Source of the DNA: Paenirhodobacter populi
GTDB lineage: Bacteria; Pseudomonadota; Alphaproteobacteria; Rhodobacterales; Rhodobacteraceae
Length of the DNA stretch: 64,000 nucleotides
Assembly (NCBI RefSeq): GCF_004022215.1
Contig: NZ_SAUZ01000005.1
Coordinates: 62,001 to 126,000, forward strand
Reading direction: 5' to 3'
In this document: positions 11,658 through 21,724 of the stretch, one piece after another
Position numbering within the stretch: the stretch's first letter is position 1
Layout of the letters: each line of letters starts with the position of its first letter
The notes under the pieces: generated by a model
Seen by the model: the letters and a program-made list of their open reading frames with translations, nothing else
What the model was told of the DNA's origin: nothing
Database searches by the model: none
Translations under genes and position numbers: made by a program

Positions 11658-14566
11658 TCGACCGCACGAAAACCCTCTCCTTCAGCTTCGACGGCAGGGG
11701 CTACACCGGCCATCCGGGCGACACGCTGGCCTCGGCGCTGTTCGCCAATGACGTGCGGCTGATGGGGCGCAGCTTCAAATACCACCGCCCGCGCGGCCCC
11801 GTCTCGGCCGGGTCGGAAGAGCCGAACGCGCTGGTCGAACTGCGCGGGGGCGCGCGGCAGGAACCGAACACCCGCGCCACGGTGGCCGAGCTTTACGACG
11901 GCCTTGTGGCGAAAAGCCAGAACCGCAAGGGCTCGCTGTCCTTCGACTGGCTCGCGGTGAACGACCTGCTGGCGCCGTTCTTCGCGGCGGGGTTCTACTA
12001 CAAGACCTTCATGTGGCCGAAGGCGTTCTGGGAAAGGCTGTATGAGCCGATGATCCGCAAGGCGGCGGGCTTGGGCAGCCTGACCGGGCTGCCGGACCCG
12101 GACAGCTACGACAAGGGCTTTCTGCATTGCGACCTGCTGGTGATCGGCGGCGGCGCGGCGGGGCTGGCGGCGGCGCTGACGGCGGGGCGCGCCGGGGCGC
12201 GGGTGATCCTCGCGGATGAGGATTTCCGGCTGGGCGGGCGGCTGCTGGCCGAAAGCCACAGCCTGAACGATGCCCCCGCGACGGACTGGGTCGCCGCGGC
12301 GGAGGCCGAGCTGGACGCCCTGCCCAATGTGCGGATCCTGCGCCGCACCACCGTCTGGGGCGCTTTCGACCACGGCATCTACGGTGCGCTCGAACGAGTG
12401 TCCGACCATCTGGCCGTGCCCAGGGGCGTGCGCCAGACATTGTGGCGCATCACGGCAAAGCGGATCGTGCTGGCCGCCGGCGCGACCGAGCGGCATATCC
12501 CGTTTCGCAACAACGACCGGCCGGGGATCATGCTGGCCGGCGCGCTGCGCGCCTATGCCAACCGTTGGGCCGTCTGCCCCGCCGACCGCGTCGCGGTCTT
12601 CACCAACAATGACGACGGGCACCGCACCGCGCTCGACCTGATGGCGAAGGGCGTGGGGATCGCGGCGGTGATCGACAGCCGCCCGGACGTGCGCGCGCAG
12701 GGGGATTATCCGCTGTTCGCCGGGGCCGTCGTGTCGGACAGCCGCGGGCGCCTTGGCCTGAACCGCATCGCGGTGGCGCGGGACGGGCGGGAAACCTGGA
12801 TCGAATGCGGCGCACTTGGGGTTTCGGGGGGCTGGAACCCGAATGTCCATCTGGCCTCGCACCATCGCGGCCGGCCGGTCTGGTCCGAGGTGCTGCACGC
12901 CTTCGTGCCGGCGCCGGCGGGCGGGCCGCCCGGCCTGACGGCGGCGGGGGCGGCGGCGGGCGAAGGCTCGACGGCGGGTGCGCTGGCTTCGGGCGCGCGG
13001 GTCGCGGCGGCGGCGCTGTCCGATCTGGGCTTCGCCGCGACGCTGCCCGACCTGCCAAGGGCCGAGGACGCGGCGCAGACCCTGACGCCTCTGTGGCATG
13101 TGCCGGGCGAGGGGCGCGCCTGGGTCGATTTCCAGAACGACGTGACCGTCAAGGACATCGGGCTGGCCTATCAGGAAAACATGCGGCCCGTCGAGCATCT
13201 GAAACGCTGGACCACGCTTGGCATGGCGACGGATCAGGGCAAGACGGCAAATGTCACCGCACTGGCCGTGATGGCGGAGCTGACGGGCAAGGCGATCCCC
13301 GAGACCGGCACGACGATCTTCCGCCCGCCCTATACGGCTGTGCCGATCGCGGCGCTTGGCGGCGGCGATTCGGGCGAACATTTCCGCCCGCGCCGGCTGA
13401 CGCCCACGCATGAATGGGCCGCGTCGCGGGGCGCCGCCTTCGTCGAGGTGGGCCAATGGATGCGGGCGCAATACTTCCCCCGCCCCGGCGAGACGGAGTG
13501 GCGCCAGACGGTCGACCGCGAGGTGCTGGCCACCCGCAGGGGCGTCGGCATCTGCGATGTGACGACGCTCGGCAAGGTCGATGTGCAGGGCGCCGACGCG
13601 GGGGCCTTCCTCGATCGGATCTACTGCAACGCGATGGCCAGCCTGAAGGTGGGCATGGTCCGCTACGGGCTGATGCTGCGCGAGGACGGCTTTGCCTGGG
13701 ATGACGGCACCTGCGCCCGTCTGGCCGAGGATCACTACGTCGTCACCACCACCACCGCCCATGCCGGGACGATCTACCGGCATATGGAGTTCTGCCGCCA
13801 GTGCCTCTGGCCGGATCTGGACGTGCAGCTCATCTCGACGACCGACGCCTGGGCGCAGCTGTCCGTCGCCGGGCCGCAGGCGCGCGCGCTGCTGGAACGG
13901 GTGGTGGACGGGGTCGACCTGTCGAACGCCGCTTTCCCCTTCATGGCCTGCGCGGATCTGACGATCTGCGGCGGCATCCGGGCGCGGCTGTTCCGCATTT
14001 CCTTCTCGGGCGAACTGGCCTATGAAATCGCGGTGCCTGCCCGTTACGGCAATGCGCTGATGGCGCGGCTGGTCGATCTGGGTGCGGATCTGGGCGCCAC
14101 CCCCTACGGGACCGAGGCGCTTGGCGTGCTCCGGATCGAAAAGGGTCACGCGGCGGGCAATGAACTGAACGGCCAGACCACGGCGCGGATGCTGGGCATG
14201 GGGCGGATGGTATCGGTGAAGAAGGATTCGATCGGGGCGGTGCTGTCGCGCCGCGAGGGGCTGGAGGCGGAAACCCGCGTCCTGGTCGGGCTGCAACCCG
14301 TCGATGCCGGGGATCCGGTCGTCGCCGGATCGCATCTGTTCGCCGCCGGGGCCGCCCGCAACACCTGGACCGATCAGGGCTGGATCACCTCGGCCTGTCA
14401 TTCGCCGCATGTCGGATCCGCGATCGGGCTGGGCTTTCTGGAAAATGGCGCAAACCGGATGGGCGAGGTGATCACCGCCGCCAATCCGTTGCAGGGGCAG
14501 GAGATCGCCCTGCGTGTCGTGTCGCCGCATTTCGTCGATCCTGAAGGAGGACGCCTCCGTGCCTGA
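11633..14566 (+). CDS. soxA: Sarcosine oxidase alpha subunit
   Basis: A 977-residue subunit of normal length. It has an N-terminal Fer2_4-like domain lacking cluster Cys (about 5-110, FSFDGRGYTGHPGDTLASAL and FKYHRPRG). An NAD-binding Rossmann domain follows, with LVIGGGAAGLAAALTAGRAG near residue 170. The C-terminal 370 residues are a GcvT-like folate domain that receives the methylene group from sarcosine. It starts inside the end of soxD and ends 8 nt inside soxG, so the whole operon is translationally coupled. Confidence 0.95.
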   Translation: MARLSGGLIDRTKTLSFSFDGRGYTGHPGDTLASALFANDVRLMGRSFKYHRPRGPVSAGSEEPNALVELRGGARQEPNTRATVAELYDGLVAKSQNRKGSLSFDWLAVNDLLAPFFAAGFYYKTFMWPKAFWERLYEPMIRKAAGLGSLTGLPDPDSYDKGFLHCDLLVIGGGAAGLAAALTAGRAGARVILADEDFRLGGRLLAESHSLNDAPATDWVAAAEAELDALPNVRILRRTTVWGAFDHGIYGALERVSDHLAVPRGVRQTLWRITAKRIVLAAGATERHIPFRNNDRPGIMLAGALRAYANRWAVCPADRVAVFTNNDDGHRTALDLMAKGVGIAAVIDSRPDVRAQGDYPLFAGAVVSDSRGRLGLNRIAVARDGRETWIECGALGVSGGWNPNVHLASHHRGRPVWSEVLHAFVPAPAGGPPGLTAAGAAAGEGSTAGALASGARVAAAALSDLGFAATLPDLPRAEDAAQTLTPLWHVPGEGRAWVDFQNDVTVKDIGLAYQENMRPVEHLKRWTTLGMATDQGKTANVTALAVMAELTGKAIPETGTTIFRPPYTAVPIAALGGGDSGEHFRPRRLTPTHEWAASRGAAFVEVGQWMRAQYFPRPGETEWRQTVDREVLATRRGVGICDVTTLGKVDVQGADAGAFLDRIYCNAMASLKVGMVRYGLMLREDGFAWDDGTCARLAEDHYVVTTTTAHAGTIYRHMEFCRQCLWPDLDVQLISTTDAWAQLSVAGPQARALLERVVDGVDLSNAAFPFMACADLTICGGIRARLFRISFSGELAYEIAVPARYGNALMARLVDLGADLGATPYGTEALGVLRIEKGHAAGNELNGQTTARMLGMGRMVSVKKDSIGAVLSRREGLEAETRVLVGLQPVDAGDPVVAGSHLFAAGAARNTWTDQGWITSACHSPHVGSAIGLGFLENGANRMGEVITAANPLQGQEIALRVVSPHFVDPEGGRLRA

Positions 14567-15125
14567 TCTTACCCCTCTCACCGCGCTTGGCCAGACGGCG
14601 CCGATGGTCCTGACACGGGGGGCGCTGACGGTTACCGAACATCCGGCGTTGGCGCTTGCCTCGCTGGCGCTGGGCCGGGGGGCGGTGGCGCCATGCCCCT
14701 TTGGCGTGCAACTGCCCGAGCCGGGCCTGTGGGCCGCGGGGCAGGGGATCGCGGCCTTCTGGACCGGCCCGAACCAGTGGATGATCGAGGCCGAGGGTCG
14801 CGCCGAAGAGGATTTCGCCAGGGATCTGACGGTTCACGCCCCCGGTTGTTCGGTGACGGAACAGACCGACGGCTGGGTCTGCTATGAAATCACCTCGTCA
14901 AAAGGCGCGACCCCCATCCTCAACCTGCTGGAGAAACTGGTGAATATCGACGTGGCATCCTTCGGGCCGGGGCGTGCGACACGGACGGGGCTTGAACATA
15001 TGTCCGTCTTCGTGATCCGTCGGGCCGAGGACCGGCTGGCGATTCTGGGCATGCGGTCCTCGGCGGCGTCGCTGTGGCATGCGATCGGAACCGCCGCCGG
15101 GCGCTTGGAAGAGGTGTTGGAATGA
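14559..15125 (+). CDS. soxG: Sarcosine oxidase gamma subunit
   Basis: A 188-residue SoxG-family protein, the structural subunit with a partial GcvT-like fold. The GTG at 14559 is chosen because GAAGGAGG (14543-14550) lies 8 nt upstream, giving [15 protein letters not shown]. It overlaps soxA by 8 nt and shares its stop with the folD start (ATGA). The gene order B-D-A-G-folD-purU is typical of sarcosine-oxidising Rhodobacterales and rhizobia. Confidence 0.9.
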   Translation: MPDLTPLTALGQTAPMVLTRGALTVTEHPALALASLALGRGAVAPCPFGVQLPEPGLWAAGQGIAAFWTGPNQWMIEAEGRAEEDFARDLTVHAPGCSVTEQTDGWVCYEITSSKGATPILNLLEKLVNIDVASFGPGRATRTGLEHMSVFVIRRAEDRLAILGMRSSAASLWHAIGTAAGRLEEVLE

Positions 15126-16024
15126 CAGCGACGATCATTGACGGAAAGGCTTTCGCGGCGGGGATCCGGGCGCGGGTCGCGGAACATGTGACGCGGCTGA
15201 AAGAGGAAAGCGGCATCACCCCCGGTCTTGCGGTGGTGCTGGTCGGCGAGGATCCGGCCTCCGCGGTCTATGTGCGCAACAAGGGCCGACAGACGGTCGA
15301 AGTCGGCATGAACAGCTATGAACACAAGCTGCCGGCCGAGACCTCGGAAGGGGACTTGCTGGCGCTGATCGAACGGCTGAATGCCGACCCTGCGGTGCAC
15401 GGGATCCTCGTGCAGCTGCCGCTGCCGAAACATCTGAACGCCGATCTGGTGATCAATGCGATCGATCCGGCGAAGGATGTGGACGGGTTCCACATCTCGA
15501 ACGTCGGGCTTCTGGGCACGGGGCAGAAGGCGATGGTGCCCTGCACACCGCTTGGCTGCCTGATGATGCTGCGCGACCGGCTGGGGGATCTGAGCGGGCT
15601 CGACGCCGTGGTGGTGGGGCGCTCGAACATCGTCGGCAAGCCGATGGCGCAGCTCCTGCTCGGGGACAACTGCACCGTGACCATCGCGCATTCGCGCACG
15701 AAGAACCTCGCCGAAGTCTGCCGCCGCGCCGATATCCTCGTCGCCGCCGTCGGCCGGCCGGGGATGATCCCGGGCGACTGGGTGAAGCCCGGCGCGACGG
15801 TGATCGACGTGGGCATCAACCGCATCCCCGCCCCCGAAAAGGGCGAGGGCAAGACGCGGCTGGTGGGCGACGTGGACTTCGCCTCGGCGGTCGAGGTCGC
15901 GGGCGCGATCACCCCGGTGCCCGGCGGCGTCGGCCCGATGACCATCGCCTGCCTTCTGGCGAACACCCTGACCGCCTGCTGCCGCGCGCATGGCCTGACC
16001 GAGCCCGAGGGCCTGACCGCCTGA
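15122..16024 (+). CDS. folD: Methylene-THF dehydrogenase/methenyl-THF cyclohydrolase
   Basis: A 300-residue bifunctional enzyme that oxidises methylene-THF to methenyl-THF and hydrolyses it to 10-formyl-THF. The family signatures are [17 protein letters not shown] (the Lys near residue 54 is catalytic), [15 protein letters not shown] and the C-terminal [15 protein letters not shown]. The ATG overlaps the soxG stop by 4 nt. In this operon it drains the methylene-THF made by sarcosine oxidase. The organism may carry a second, housekeeping folD elsewhere. Confidence 0.95.
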   Translation: MTATIIDGKAFAAGIRARVAEHVTRLKEESGITPGLAVVLVGEDPASAVYVRNKGRQTVEVGMNSYEHKLPAETSEGDLLALIERLNADPAVHGILVQLPLPKHLNADLVINAIDPAKDVDGFHISNVGLLGTGQKAMVPCTPLGCLMMLRDRLGDLSGLDAVVVGRSNIVGKPMAQLLLGDNCTVTIAHSRTKNLAEVCRRADILVAAVGRPGMIPGDWVKPGATVIDVGINRIPAPEKGEGKTRLVGDVDFASAVEVAGAITPVPGGVGPMTIACLLANTLTACCRAHGLTEPEGLTA

Positions 16025-16094
16025 CACCCGCAACCGCGACCAGAACGAAATCCCCGGCCTTCGCCGGACCAATCGACATATCGGGAGACGACAC

Positions 16095-16979
16095 ATGACG
16101 AAATACTGCCTGACCGTGACCTGCCCGACGCGCCGGGGCATCGTTGCGGCGATCTCGGGCTATCTGGCCGAGAAGGGATGCAACATCACCGACAGCTCGC
16201 AGTTCGACGACACCGCCACGGGGCGGTTCTTCATGCGGGTCAGCTTCGCCTCGGAAGAGGGGCTGGGAATCGCCGAGCTGGAAGGCGATTTCGCCGCGAC
16301 GGCGAAGGGCCTGAACATGGAGGCGAAATTCCATGACGAGGCGTCCAAGATGAAGGTCATCATCATGGTCTCGCGCTTCGGCCATTGCCTGAACGACCTC
16401 TTGTATCGCTGGCGGATCGGGGCGCTGCCGATCGACATCGTGGCGGTGATCTCGAACCACATGGATTACCAGAAGGTCGTGGTGAACCACGACATCCCCT
16501 ATTACTGCATCCGCGTGACGAAAGAGAACAAGCCGCAGGCCGAGGCCGAACAGATGCGGATCGTGCATGAAACCGGGGCCGAGCTGATCGTTCTGGCGCG
16601 CTACATGCAGGTCCTGTCGGATGAGATGTGCCGCGAGATGTCGGGCCGGATCATCAACATCCACCATTCCTTCCTGCCCTCGTTCAAGGGCGCGAACCCC
16701 TACCGGCAGGCCTATGAACGGGGGGTGAAGCTGATCGGCGCGACCTCGCATTACGTCACCACCGACCTCGACGAAGGCCCGATCATCGAGCAGGACACGA
16801 TCCGCGTCACCCATGCGCAATCGGCCGACGATTACGTTTCCCTCGGCCGCGACGTGGAAAGCCAGGTGCTCGCCCGCGCCATCCACGCCCACATCCACCG
16901 CCGCTCCTTCCTCAACGGCAACAAGACCGTCGTCTTCCCCGCATCGCCCGGCTCCTACGCCTCCGAACGCATGGGCTGA
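16095..16979 (+). CDS. purU: Formyltetrahydrofolate deformylase
   Basis: A 294-residue PurU with an N-terminal ACT domain (about 1-80, YCLTVTCPTRRGIVAAISGY) and a C-terminal formyltransferase-fold hydrolase domain (about 88-294). The catalytic region includes NIHHSFLPSFKGANPYRQA and TSHYVTTDLDEGPIIEQD. It hydrolyses 10-formyl-THF to formate and THF, the last step in clearing betaine-derived C1 units. It follows folD by 70 bp with its own GGGAGA ribosome-binding site and ends the sox operon. Confidence 0.95.
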   Translation: MTKYCLTVTCPTRRGIVAAISGYLAEKGCNITDSSQFDDTATGRFFMRVSFASEEGLGIAELEGDFAATAKGLNMEAKFHDEASKMKVIIMVSRFGHCLNDLLYRWRIGALPIDIVAVISNHMDYQKVVVNHDIPYYCIRVTKENKPQAEAEQMRIVHETGAELIVLARYMQVLSDEMCREMSGRIINIHHSFLPSFKGANPYRQAYERGVKLIGATSHYVTTDLDEGPIIEQDTIRVTHAQSADDYVSLGRDVESQVLARAIHAHIHRRSFLNGNKTVVFPASPGSYASERMG

Positions 16980-17040
16980 GGCGGACGGGTTCAAGGAGCG
17001 GGTCAGGACGATCCGCGGCATCTCCTCTCTTCTTCCATTC

Positions 17041-17150
17041 ATCTTTCCGAAAATATCCCGGGATGAGGCGGATCAGACATCCTTCCAGTGGAAGGATGTC
17101 CCGCCGAATGCGCAGGACACGCGCGAGGGGGCTGGCCCCCTTGCCCCCCT
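17041..17150 (+). repeat. Long-form dispersed intergenic repeat, copy 1
   Basis: The copy begins ATCTTTCCGAAAATATCCCG and contains a perfect 10-bp hairpin (ACATCCTTCC, loop AGT) at 17077-17099. CCCGCCGAATG, GGACACGCGCG and a GGGGGC/GCCCCC hairpin follow. A closely similar copy in the same orientation lies at 20122-20222. Both sit just after the stop of a plus-strand gene. Confidence 0.75.
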
Positions 17151-17401
17151 CCGCCCGCGCCCGGGATTTCGTTTTGAAACCTGTCCCTGCGGTCCCCGAG
17201 GCATCGGGTGGCCCCGTCAAAGGGTCATGCGCCGGATCCGGCCCCGTGTTTCCCGCGCATACGGAAGACCGGAACCGATGCCATCCTTCGCAGGCACGAC
17301 GCCTTCACCGGACCCTCAACCCGCATCCTTGAAAATGCCTGCCGATCGCGGAAGGCGCGCCCGCTCGGGAAAGATCGGTGCAAGCCGATCACCGGGAGCC
17401 T

Positions 17402-17431
17402 CTTGCAGGCGCGGTTTCGTCTGCCCATATT
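17402..17431 (+). promoter_or_regulatory. RpoH (sigma-32)-type promoter of hsp20
   Basis: CTTGCAG (17402-17408), 15 bp, then CCCATATT (17424-17431). This closely matches the heat-shock pattern CTTGnnn-N14/15-CCCCATnT. The predicted start is near 17438, leaving a leader of about 60 nt before the hsp20 ATG. Confidence 0.7.
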
Positions 17432-17497
17432 CATCGCAACGGGTTGCTGCCGGCGCGGGACCCGAAACCGCAATGTCGCTATCACAGGACTTGCCCG

Positions 17498-17911
17498 ATG
17501 ACGAAACTGAGCTTTGGCGCCCATCCCTATCTGTTGGGCTTCGATCAGCTTGAAAGGCTGGTCGAGCGCACCGCGAAAAGCGGGTCGGATGCCTATCCTC
17601 CCTACAACATCGAACAATCCGGCCCCGATGCCTTCCGCATCACGCTGGCCGTGGCGGGTTTTGCCGAAGGCGATCTGGCGATCACCATGGAGGATCGCGC
17701 CCTGGTGATCCGCGGCCGTCAGGCCGAGGATCAGGGGGAACGGATCTTCCTGCACCGCGGCATCGCCGCCCGGGCCTTCCAGCGCAGTTTCGTGCTGGCG
17801 GACGGGGTGGAGGTGTCGGGCGCGGCGCTGGAAAACGGGTTGCTGCATGTCGAGCTGAAACGCGCGATGCCGCAAACCGTGGTCCAGTCGATTCCGATCC
17901 GGCGGCGCTGA
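17498..17911 (+). CDS. Hsp20/IbpA-family small heat-shock protein
   Basis: A 137-residue alpha-crystallin-domain chaperone that holds unfolding proteins. The start MTKLSFGAHPYLLGFDQLER and YPPYNIEQSGPDAFRITLAVAGF are typical of the IbpA-like class. The alpha-crystallin domain spans about 33-125, and the C-terminal IPIRRR carries the I-x-I anchor. The ATG at 17498 is chosen because the upstream frame has no support and the heat-shock promoter lies about 70 bp before it. The DUF1150 gene follows by 26 bp. Confidence 0.92.
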   Translation: MTKLSFGAHPYLLGFDQLERLVERTAKSGSDAYPPYNIEQSGPDAFRITLAVAGFAEGDLAITMEDRALVIRGRQAEDQGERIFLHRGIAARAFQRSFVLADGVEVSGAALENGLLHVELKRAMPQTVVQSIPIRRR

Positions 17912-17937
17912 AGGCAACAGGTTTCAAGGAGGCTGAG

Positions 17938-18177
17938 ATGAACGCAGAATATGATTTCGGCACGGAAGCGGGCGAACAGACGGGCGAGCGGATCGTCTAT
18001 GTCCGTCCCGTGGCGGTGAGCGATCTTCCGCAGGAAGTGCAGACGCAACTGGGCGGACTGGACCATCTTTACGCGGTCCATGCGCCGAACGGCGATCGGC
18101 TCGCGCTGGTGAAGGACCGCTGGATGGCCTTCGCGCTGGCGCGCCAGAACGACATGGCGCCGGTCAGCGTCCACTGA
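17938..18177 (+). CDS. DUF1150 family protein
   Basis: A 79-residue soluble protein of unknown function with the DUF1150 core (VYVRPVAVSDLPQEVQTQ, then LYAVHAPNGDRLALVKDR). In Rhodobacterales it is regularly found behind hsp20, as here, so it is probably heat-induced from the same promoter. The ribosome-binding site AAGGAGG lies 7 nt before the ATG. A textbook terminator follows. Confidence 0.85.
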   Translation: MNAEYDFGTEAGEQTGERIVYVRPVAVSDLPQEVQTQLGGLDHLYAVHAPNGDRLALVKDRWMAFALARQNDMAPVSVH

Positions 18178-18198
18178 TCGTCGCGCATGATGAACCGG

Positions 18199-18225
18199 AA
18201 AGAGGGGGCTTCGCGCCCCCTCTTT
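18199..18225 (+). terminator. Intrinsic terminator after hsp20-DUF1150
   Basis: An 11-bp perfect stem, AAAGAGGGGGC, loop TTCGC, and complement ending in CTCTTT. It lies 21 bp after the DUF1150 stop. Confidence 0.85.
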
Positions 18226-18346
18226 GCATCTGCGCCCGGCGCAGCCACGGCCGCATCCCACCGGAAGGCCGCTTTTCCCGGCTCCCCAGGGGAAATTCAG
18301 GGCATTTTTCAAAGCCGGAGATCGCGCGCCGGCGGAGGGGTGGCAA

Positions 18347-18400
18347 GGGGGCGCTGCCCCCTCGGGCCTTCGGCCCTCACCCCCGGGATATTTATGGAAA
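18347..18400 (+). repeat. Dispersed two-hairpin repeat, copy 2
   Basis: GGGGGC-GCT-GCCCCC (18347-18361), then TC, a second hairpin GGGCC-TTC-GGCCC, then TCACCC and CCCGGGATATTTATGGAA. It lies between the convergent 3' ends of DUF1150 and trxB and could terminate trxB transcription. Confidence 0.8.
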
Positions 18401-18465
18401 AACGACGGCAGGAAGGCCGGTTGTGGCGGGTGTCGAAACAGGCTCTTCTGAAAGACGAGGGGGGA

Positions 18466-19431
<966 letters not shown>

Positions 19432-19601
19432 TTACGGGGCAGATATATGCGCCCGGACCGTTCGGGGGAACCCCCGTCGGCATCGCGCAAAGCGGGTCTG
19501 CTTGCGCGGGCGGATTTCCCTTGCGGATGAATTTCCGAAAGAATATTGCGCCACCCTGGGCCTAACGATAAGTTCTGCACGACTGCGGAGGAAAACAAGC
19601 C

Positions 19602-20102
19602 ATGGCGACGACGAAGCTTGACGAAATCGACCGGAAGATTCTGGCCGAGCTTCAGGCAGACGGACGGATGACCAATGTCGAATTGGCGAAGCGGGTGGGG
19701 ATATCCGCGCCGCCCTGCCTGCGCCGGGTCAGGACGCTGGAGGAAGCGGGCTATATCGTCGGCTATCATGCCGATGTGGACCCGCGCGAACTGGGCTTCG
19801 AGGTGCAGGTTTTCGCGATGGTGCGCCTGCAAAGCCAGGCCGAGGCCGATCTGAGCGCCTTCGAGAACCGCTGCCGCGCCTGGCCTCTGGTTCGGGAATG
19901 CCACATGCTGAACGGCGAGATCGACTTCGTGCTGAAATGCGTGGCGCCGGATCTGTCGACGTTCCAGAATTTCCTGATGGGCGAACTGACACCCGCCGAG
20001 AACGTTGCCAGCGTCAAGACCTCGCTGGTCATCCGCTGCGCGAAGGACGAGCCGGGCGTGCCGTTCGACGTGCTCGAGGAGCGGATCGCCAGACTCGCCT
20101 GA
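19602..20102 (+). CDS. Lrp/AsnC-family transcriptional regulator, divergent from trxB
   Basis: A 166-residue Lrp-family protein. The helix-turn-helix covers about 8-58 (LDEIDRKILAELQADGRMTN, SAPPCLRRVRTLEEAG), and the RAM domain about 70-150. The ATG at 19602 follows GGAGGAAA. The 188-bp intergenic region is shared with trxB, so it may control itself and trxB; that is inference from position. Confidence 0.9.
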   Translation: MATTKLDEIDRKILAELQADGRMTNVELAKRVGISAPPCLRRVRTLEEAGYIVGYHADVDPRELGFEVQVFAMVRLQSQAEADLSAFENRCRAWPLVRECHMLNGEIDFVLKCVAPDLSTFQNFLMGELTPAENVASVKTSLVIRCAKDEPGVPFDVLEERIARLA

Positions 20103-20121
20103 GCCGGGCCTCTTCTCCCAT

Positions 20122-20222
20122 CATCTTTCCGTAAATATCCCGGGATAAGGCGGATCAGGGGCCTTCCGGTGGAAGGACGTCCCGCCGAATGGGGGACACG
20201 CGCGGGGGCAGCGCCCCTGCCA
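20122..20222 (+). repeat. Long-form dispersed intergenic repeat, copy 3
   Basis: The sequence runs through TATCCCGGGAT, AGGCGGATCAG, a CCTTCC-GGT-GGAAGG hairpin (20162-20176), GTCCCGCCGAATG, GGACACGCGCG and a GGGGGC/GCCCC hairpin. It is clearly homologous to the copy at 17041-17150 and in the same orientation, again right after a plus-strand gene stop. Confidence 0.75.
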
Positions 20223-20272
20223 CGCTCGTGGGCAAGGCCCGCTCTGGTGATCCGCGCAGAGGAACCCGTCCG

Positions 20273-20917
20273 TCAGGCCCGGGACAGGTCACGCGCCGGA
20301 TGAGGCAAGCCCACTATCGGCACGGCCGCATGCACCCGCGCCTGCGCCGACAGCAGGAACACATAGGCCGCCAGCTCCGCCATTTCCTCGATCACCTGCG
20401 CCTCTCCCCAGCTGCCGAGCGACAGCCCCATATGCCCCTCGGCGGCGGCGGAGGCGAGCATGGCCACCACGAAGGCGACGATGTCCCGGACCGGGAACAG
20501 GCGATGGCTGAAGAGCCGGGCAAAGATCCCGAACCCGCCGCCCTTCGCGAAGCTGGCCACCGACAGGATCAGCAGGGTCAGCAGGACCGGCTTGATATAG
20601 GGCTTGTACCAGAGCTGCGAGGCGGAAAACTGCGGGCCGTGATCGGTCATGCCCATCGGGGGCAGGAACACGGCGCCCCAGCTGAGTTCGCGCGCGCACA
20701 TGGCGAACCAGACCGGCACCACCGCGAGCCAGATCAGCTTCTGCCGCCCCTGTCCCCGGGCGGCATAGGCCAGCGCGATGATCCCGCCGATCAGCAGCAC
20801 CAGGGTCTGCGCATCCTCGATCGGGCCGTTCTCCCAACTCGTCCAGTCGGGCAGGAAGAGGGAGAGCGGCAGGCTCGCGACCAGAATGGCAAGACCCAGC
20901 CAGCGCAGGTATCTCAT
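20273..20917 (-). CDS. Polytopic membrane protein, unknown function
   Basis: A 214-residue protein with about six hydrophobic segments (for example residues 5-24, 38-53, 63-79 and 110-127) and a conserved-looking loop ELSWGAVFLPPMGMTDHGPQ around 77-96. The start MRYLRWLGLAILVASLPLS forms the first membrane segment. I do not recognise a named family. It is convergent with the lrp gene. A decayed cfa fragment lies upstream on the same strand. Confidence 0.75.
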   Translation of the reverse strand: MRYLRWLGLAILVASLPLSLFLPDWTSWENGPIEDAQTLVLLIGGIIALAYAARGQGRQKLIWLAVVPVWFAMCARELSWGAVFLPPMGMTDHGPQFSASQLWYKPYIKPVLLTLLILSVASFAKGGGFGIFARLFSHRLFPVRDIVAFVVAMLASAAAEGHMGLSLGSWGEAQVIEEMAELAAYVFLLSAQARVHAAVPIVGLPHPARDLSRA

Positions 20918-21724
20918 GACTTCAAACCTTTGTCTTGTCGGAAAACGCCGACCCTGTTGCCGCCTCTGCAGGCGCGGGGCTGCGGCCGGAGTCCGGTCCG
21001 GCGACGTTGTTACAAAACCGTCATATTGGCAAGGGCCGTCTTAGCGACCCCGGGAGCTGACGTTAAGTCACGGATTTCCGGACTGGCGCGTTCCGCCGCA
21101 CCCGACGCGCCGGAGCGGTAATGGCCGGATTGGGGGCGGGCGATCGAGGTCGAGCGTGTGCGCCTGACCCTTGTCCCCATCCCGCAGGATGGCGATCAGG
21201 TCAGGATTGGTCATGTCCTCGAAGCCGGCCAGCGTGGGCATGTCACCCATGACGACGGCTTCACCTGCAACCGCATTGTCGGCGCTCGGGCGGGGCCTGT
21301 GACGGTGACATGGGCGACACCGGCCGTTTCGCAGCGAAAACAGGCCGCGCAGGGGGCGAGGTAGACGTTTCACATCCGCTGGAAACGGTCGTCGAAGCCG
21401 ATGCGCGAGATATCCTTCCGCCCGTCGGACCAGCGGCGCAGCGTCTCCGAATGGCTTTGGCTGAAGCTCACGCCTCCGACTGGCGCCAGCCCGGTCCGGT
21501 GTCTCCTCCGTCATCCGAAACGCCTCCATTCTGGATGGTTTCTGCCACTGTGGCCCCGGCTGGCGCGGCCATCAGGCGCGTGGCGCGGCGACGGAAAGGC
21601 GGCGGGCCGCTTCCGGTGGCGCGGGTCCGGCGGTCGGGTTTGCCGCGGGCGCATACTCCCGCTAGAACGATGTGGCGGGGATCGCCCGATCGCCCCCGAT
21701 CGCCTTTGTCGCAGAGGAACCGCC
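20918..21724. other. Gene-poor interval with a decayed gene
   Basis: This 807-bp stretch contains the cfa remnant described separately. A 153-codon open frame at 21068-21529 (minus) crosses the remnant in the wrong frame and looks spurious. I found no other credible gene. The last few bases hold the ribosome-binding site of the ABC ATPase gene. Confidence 0.6.
21292..21505 (-). pseudogene. C-terminal remnant of a cyclopropane-fatty-acid synthase-type gene
   Basis: One minus-strand frame reads SHSETLRRW, then ISRIGFDDRFQRM, a TGA stop at 21370-21372, then NVYLAPCAACFRCETAGVAH and VTVTGP. This is the familiar end of Cfa-family SAM methyltransferases (YAETLRRW, GFDERFxRMW, YLAYCxAGFR, then a VxQVT-like strand). 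The stop replaces the conserved Trp, and Tyr is replaced by Pro in YLAYC. No catalytic N-terminal part is visible upstream. It is a degraded fragment whose full copy was deleted or lies elsewhere. Confidence 0.65.

Larger units (their letters stand above)
16980..17497 (+). other. Gene-free interval between purU and hsp20
   Basis: This 518-bp stretch holds the long-form repeat at 17041-17150 and a heat-shock-type promoter at 17402-17431. I found no convincing gene in any frame between them. Confidence 0.6.

Noticed and set aside
11480-14581. A 1,033-codon open frame on the minus strand opposite soxA
   Set aside because: Antisense of a well-conserved soxA; the translation is Arg/Pro/His-rich without any domain.
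21068-21529. A 153-codon minus-strand gene between the membrane protein and ABC genes
   Set aside because: It reads through the cfa remnant in a different frame; the recognisable residues belong to the other frame.
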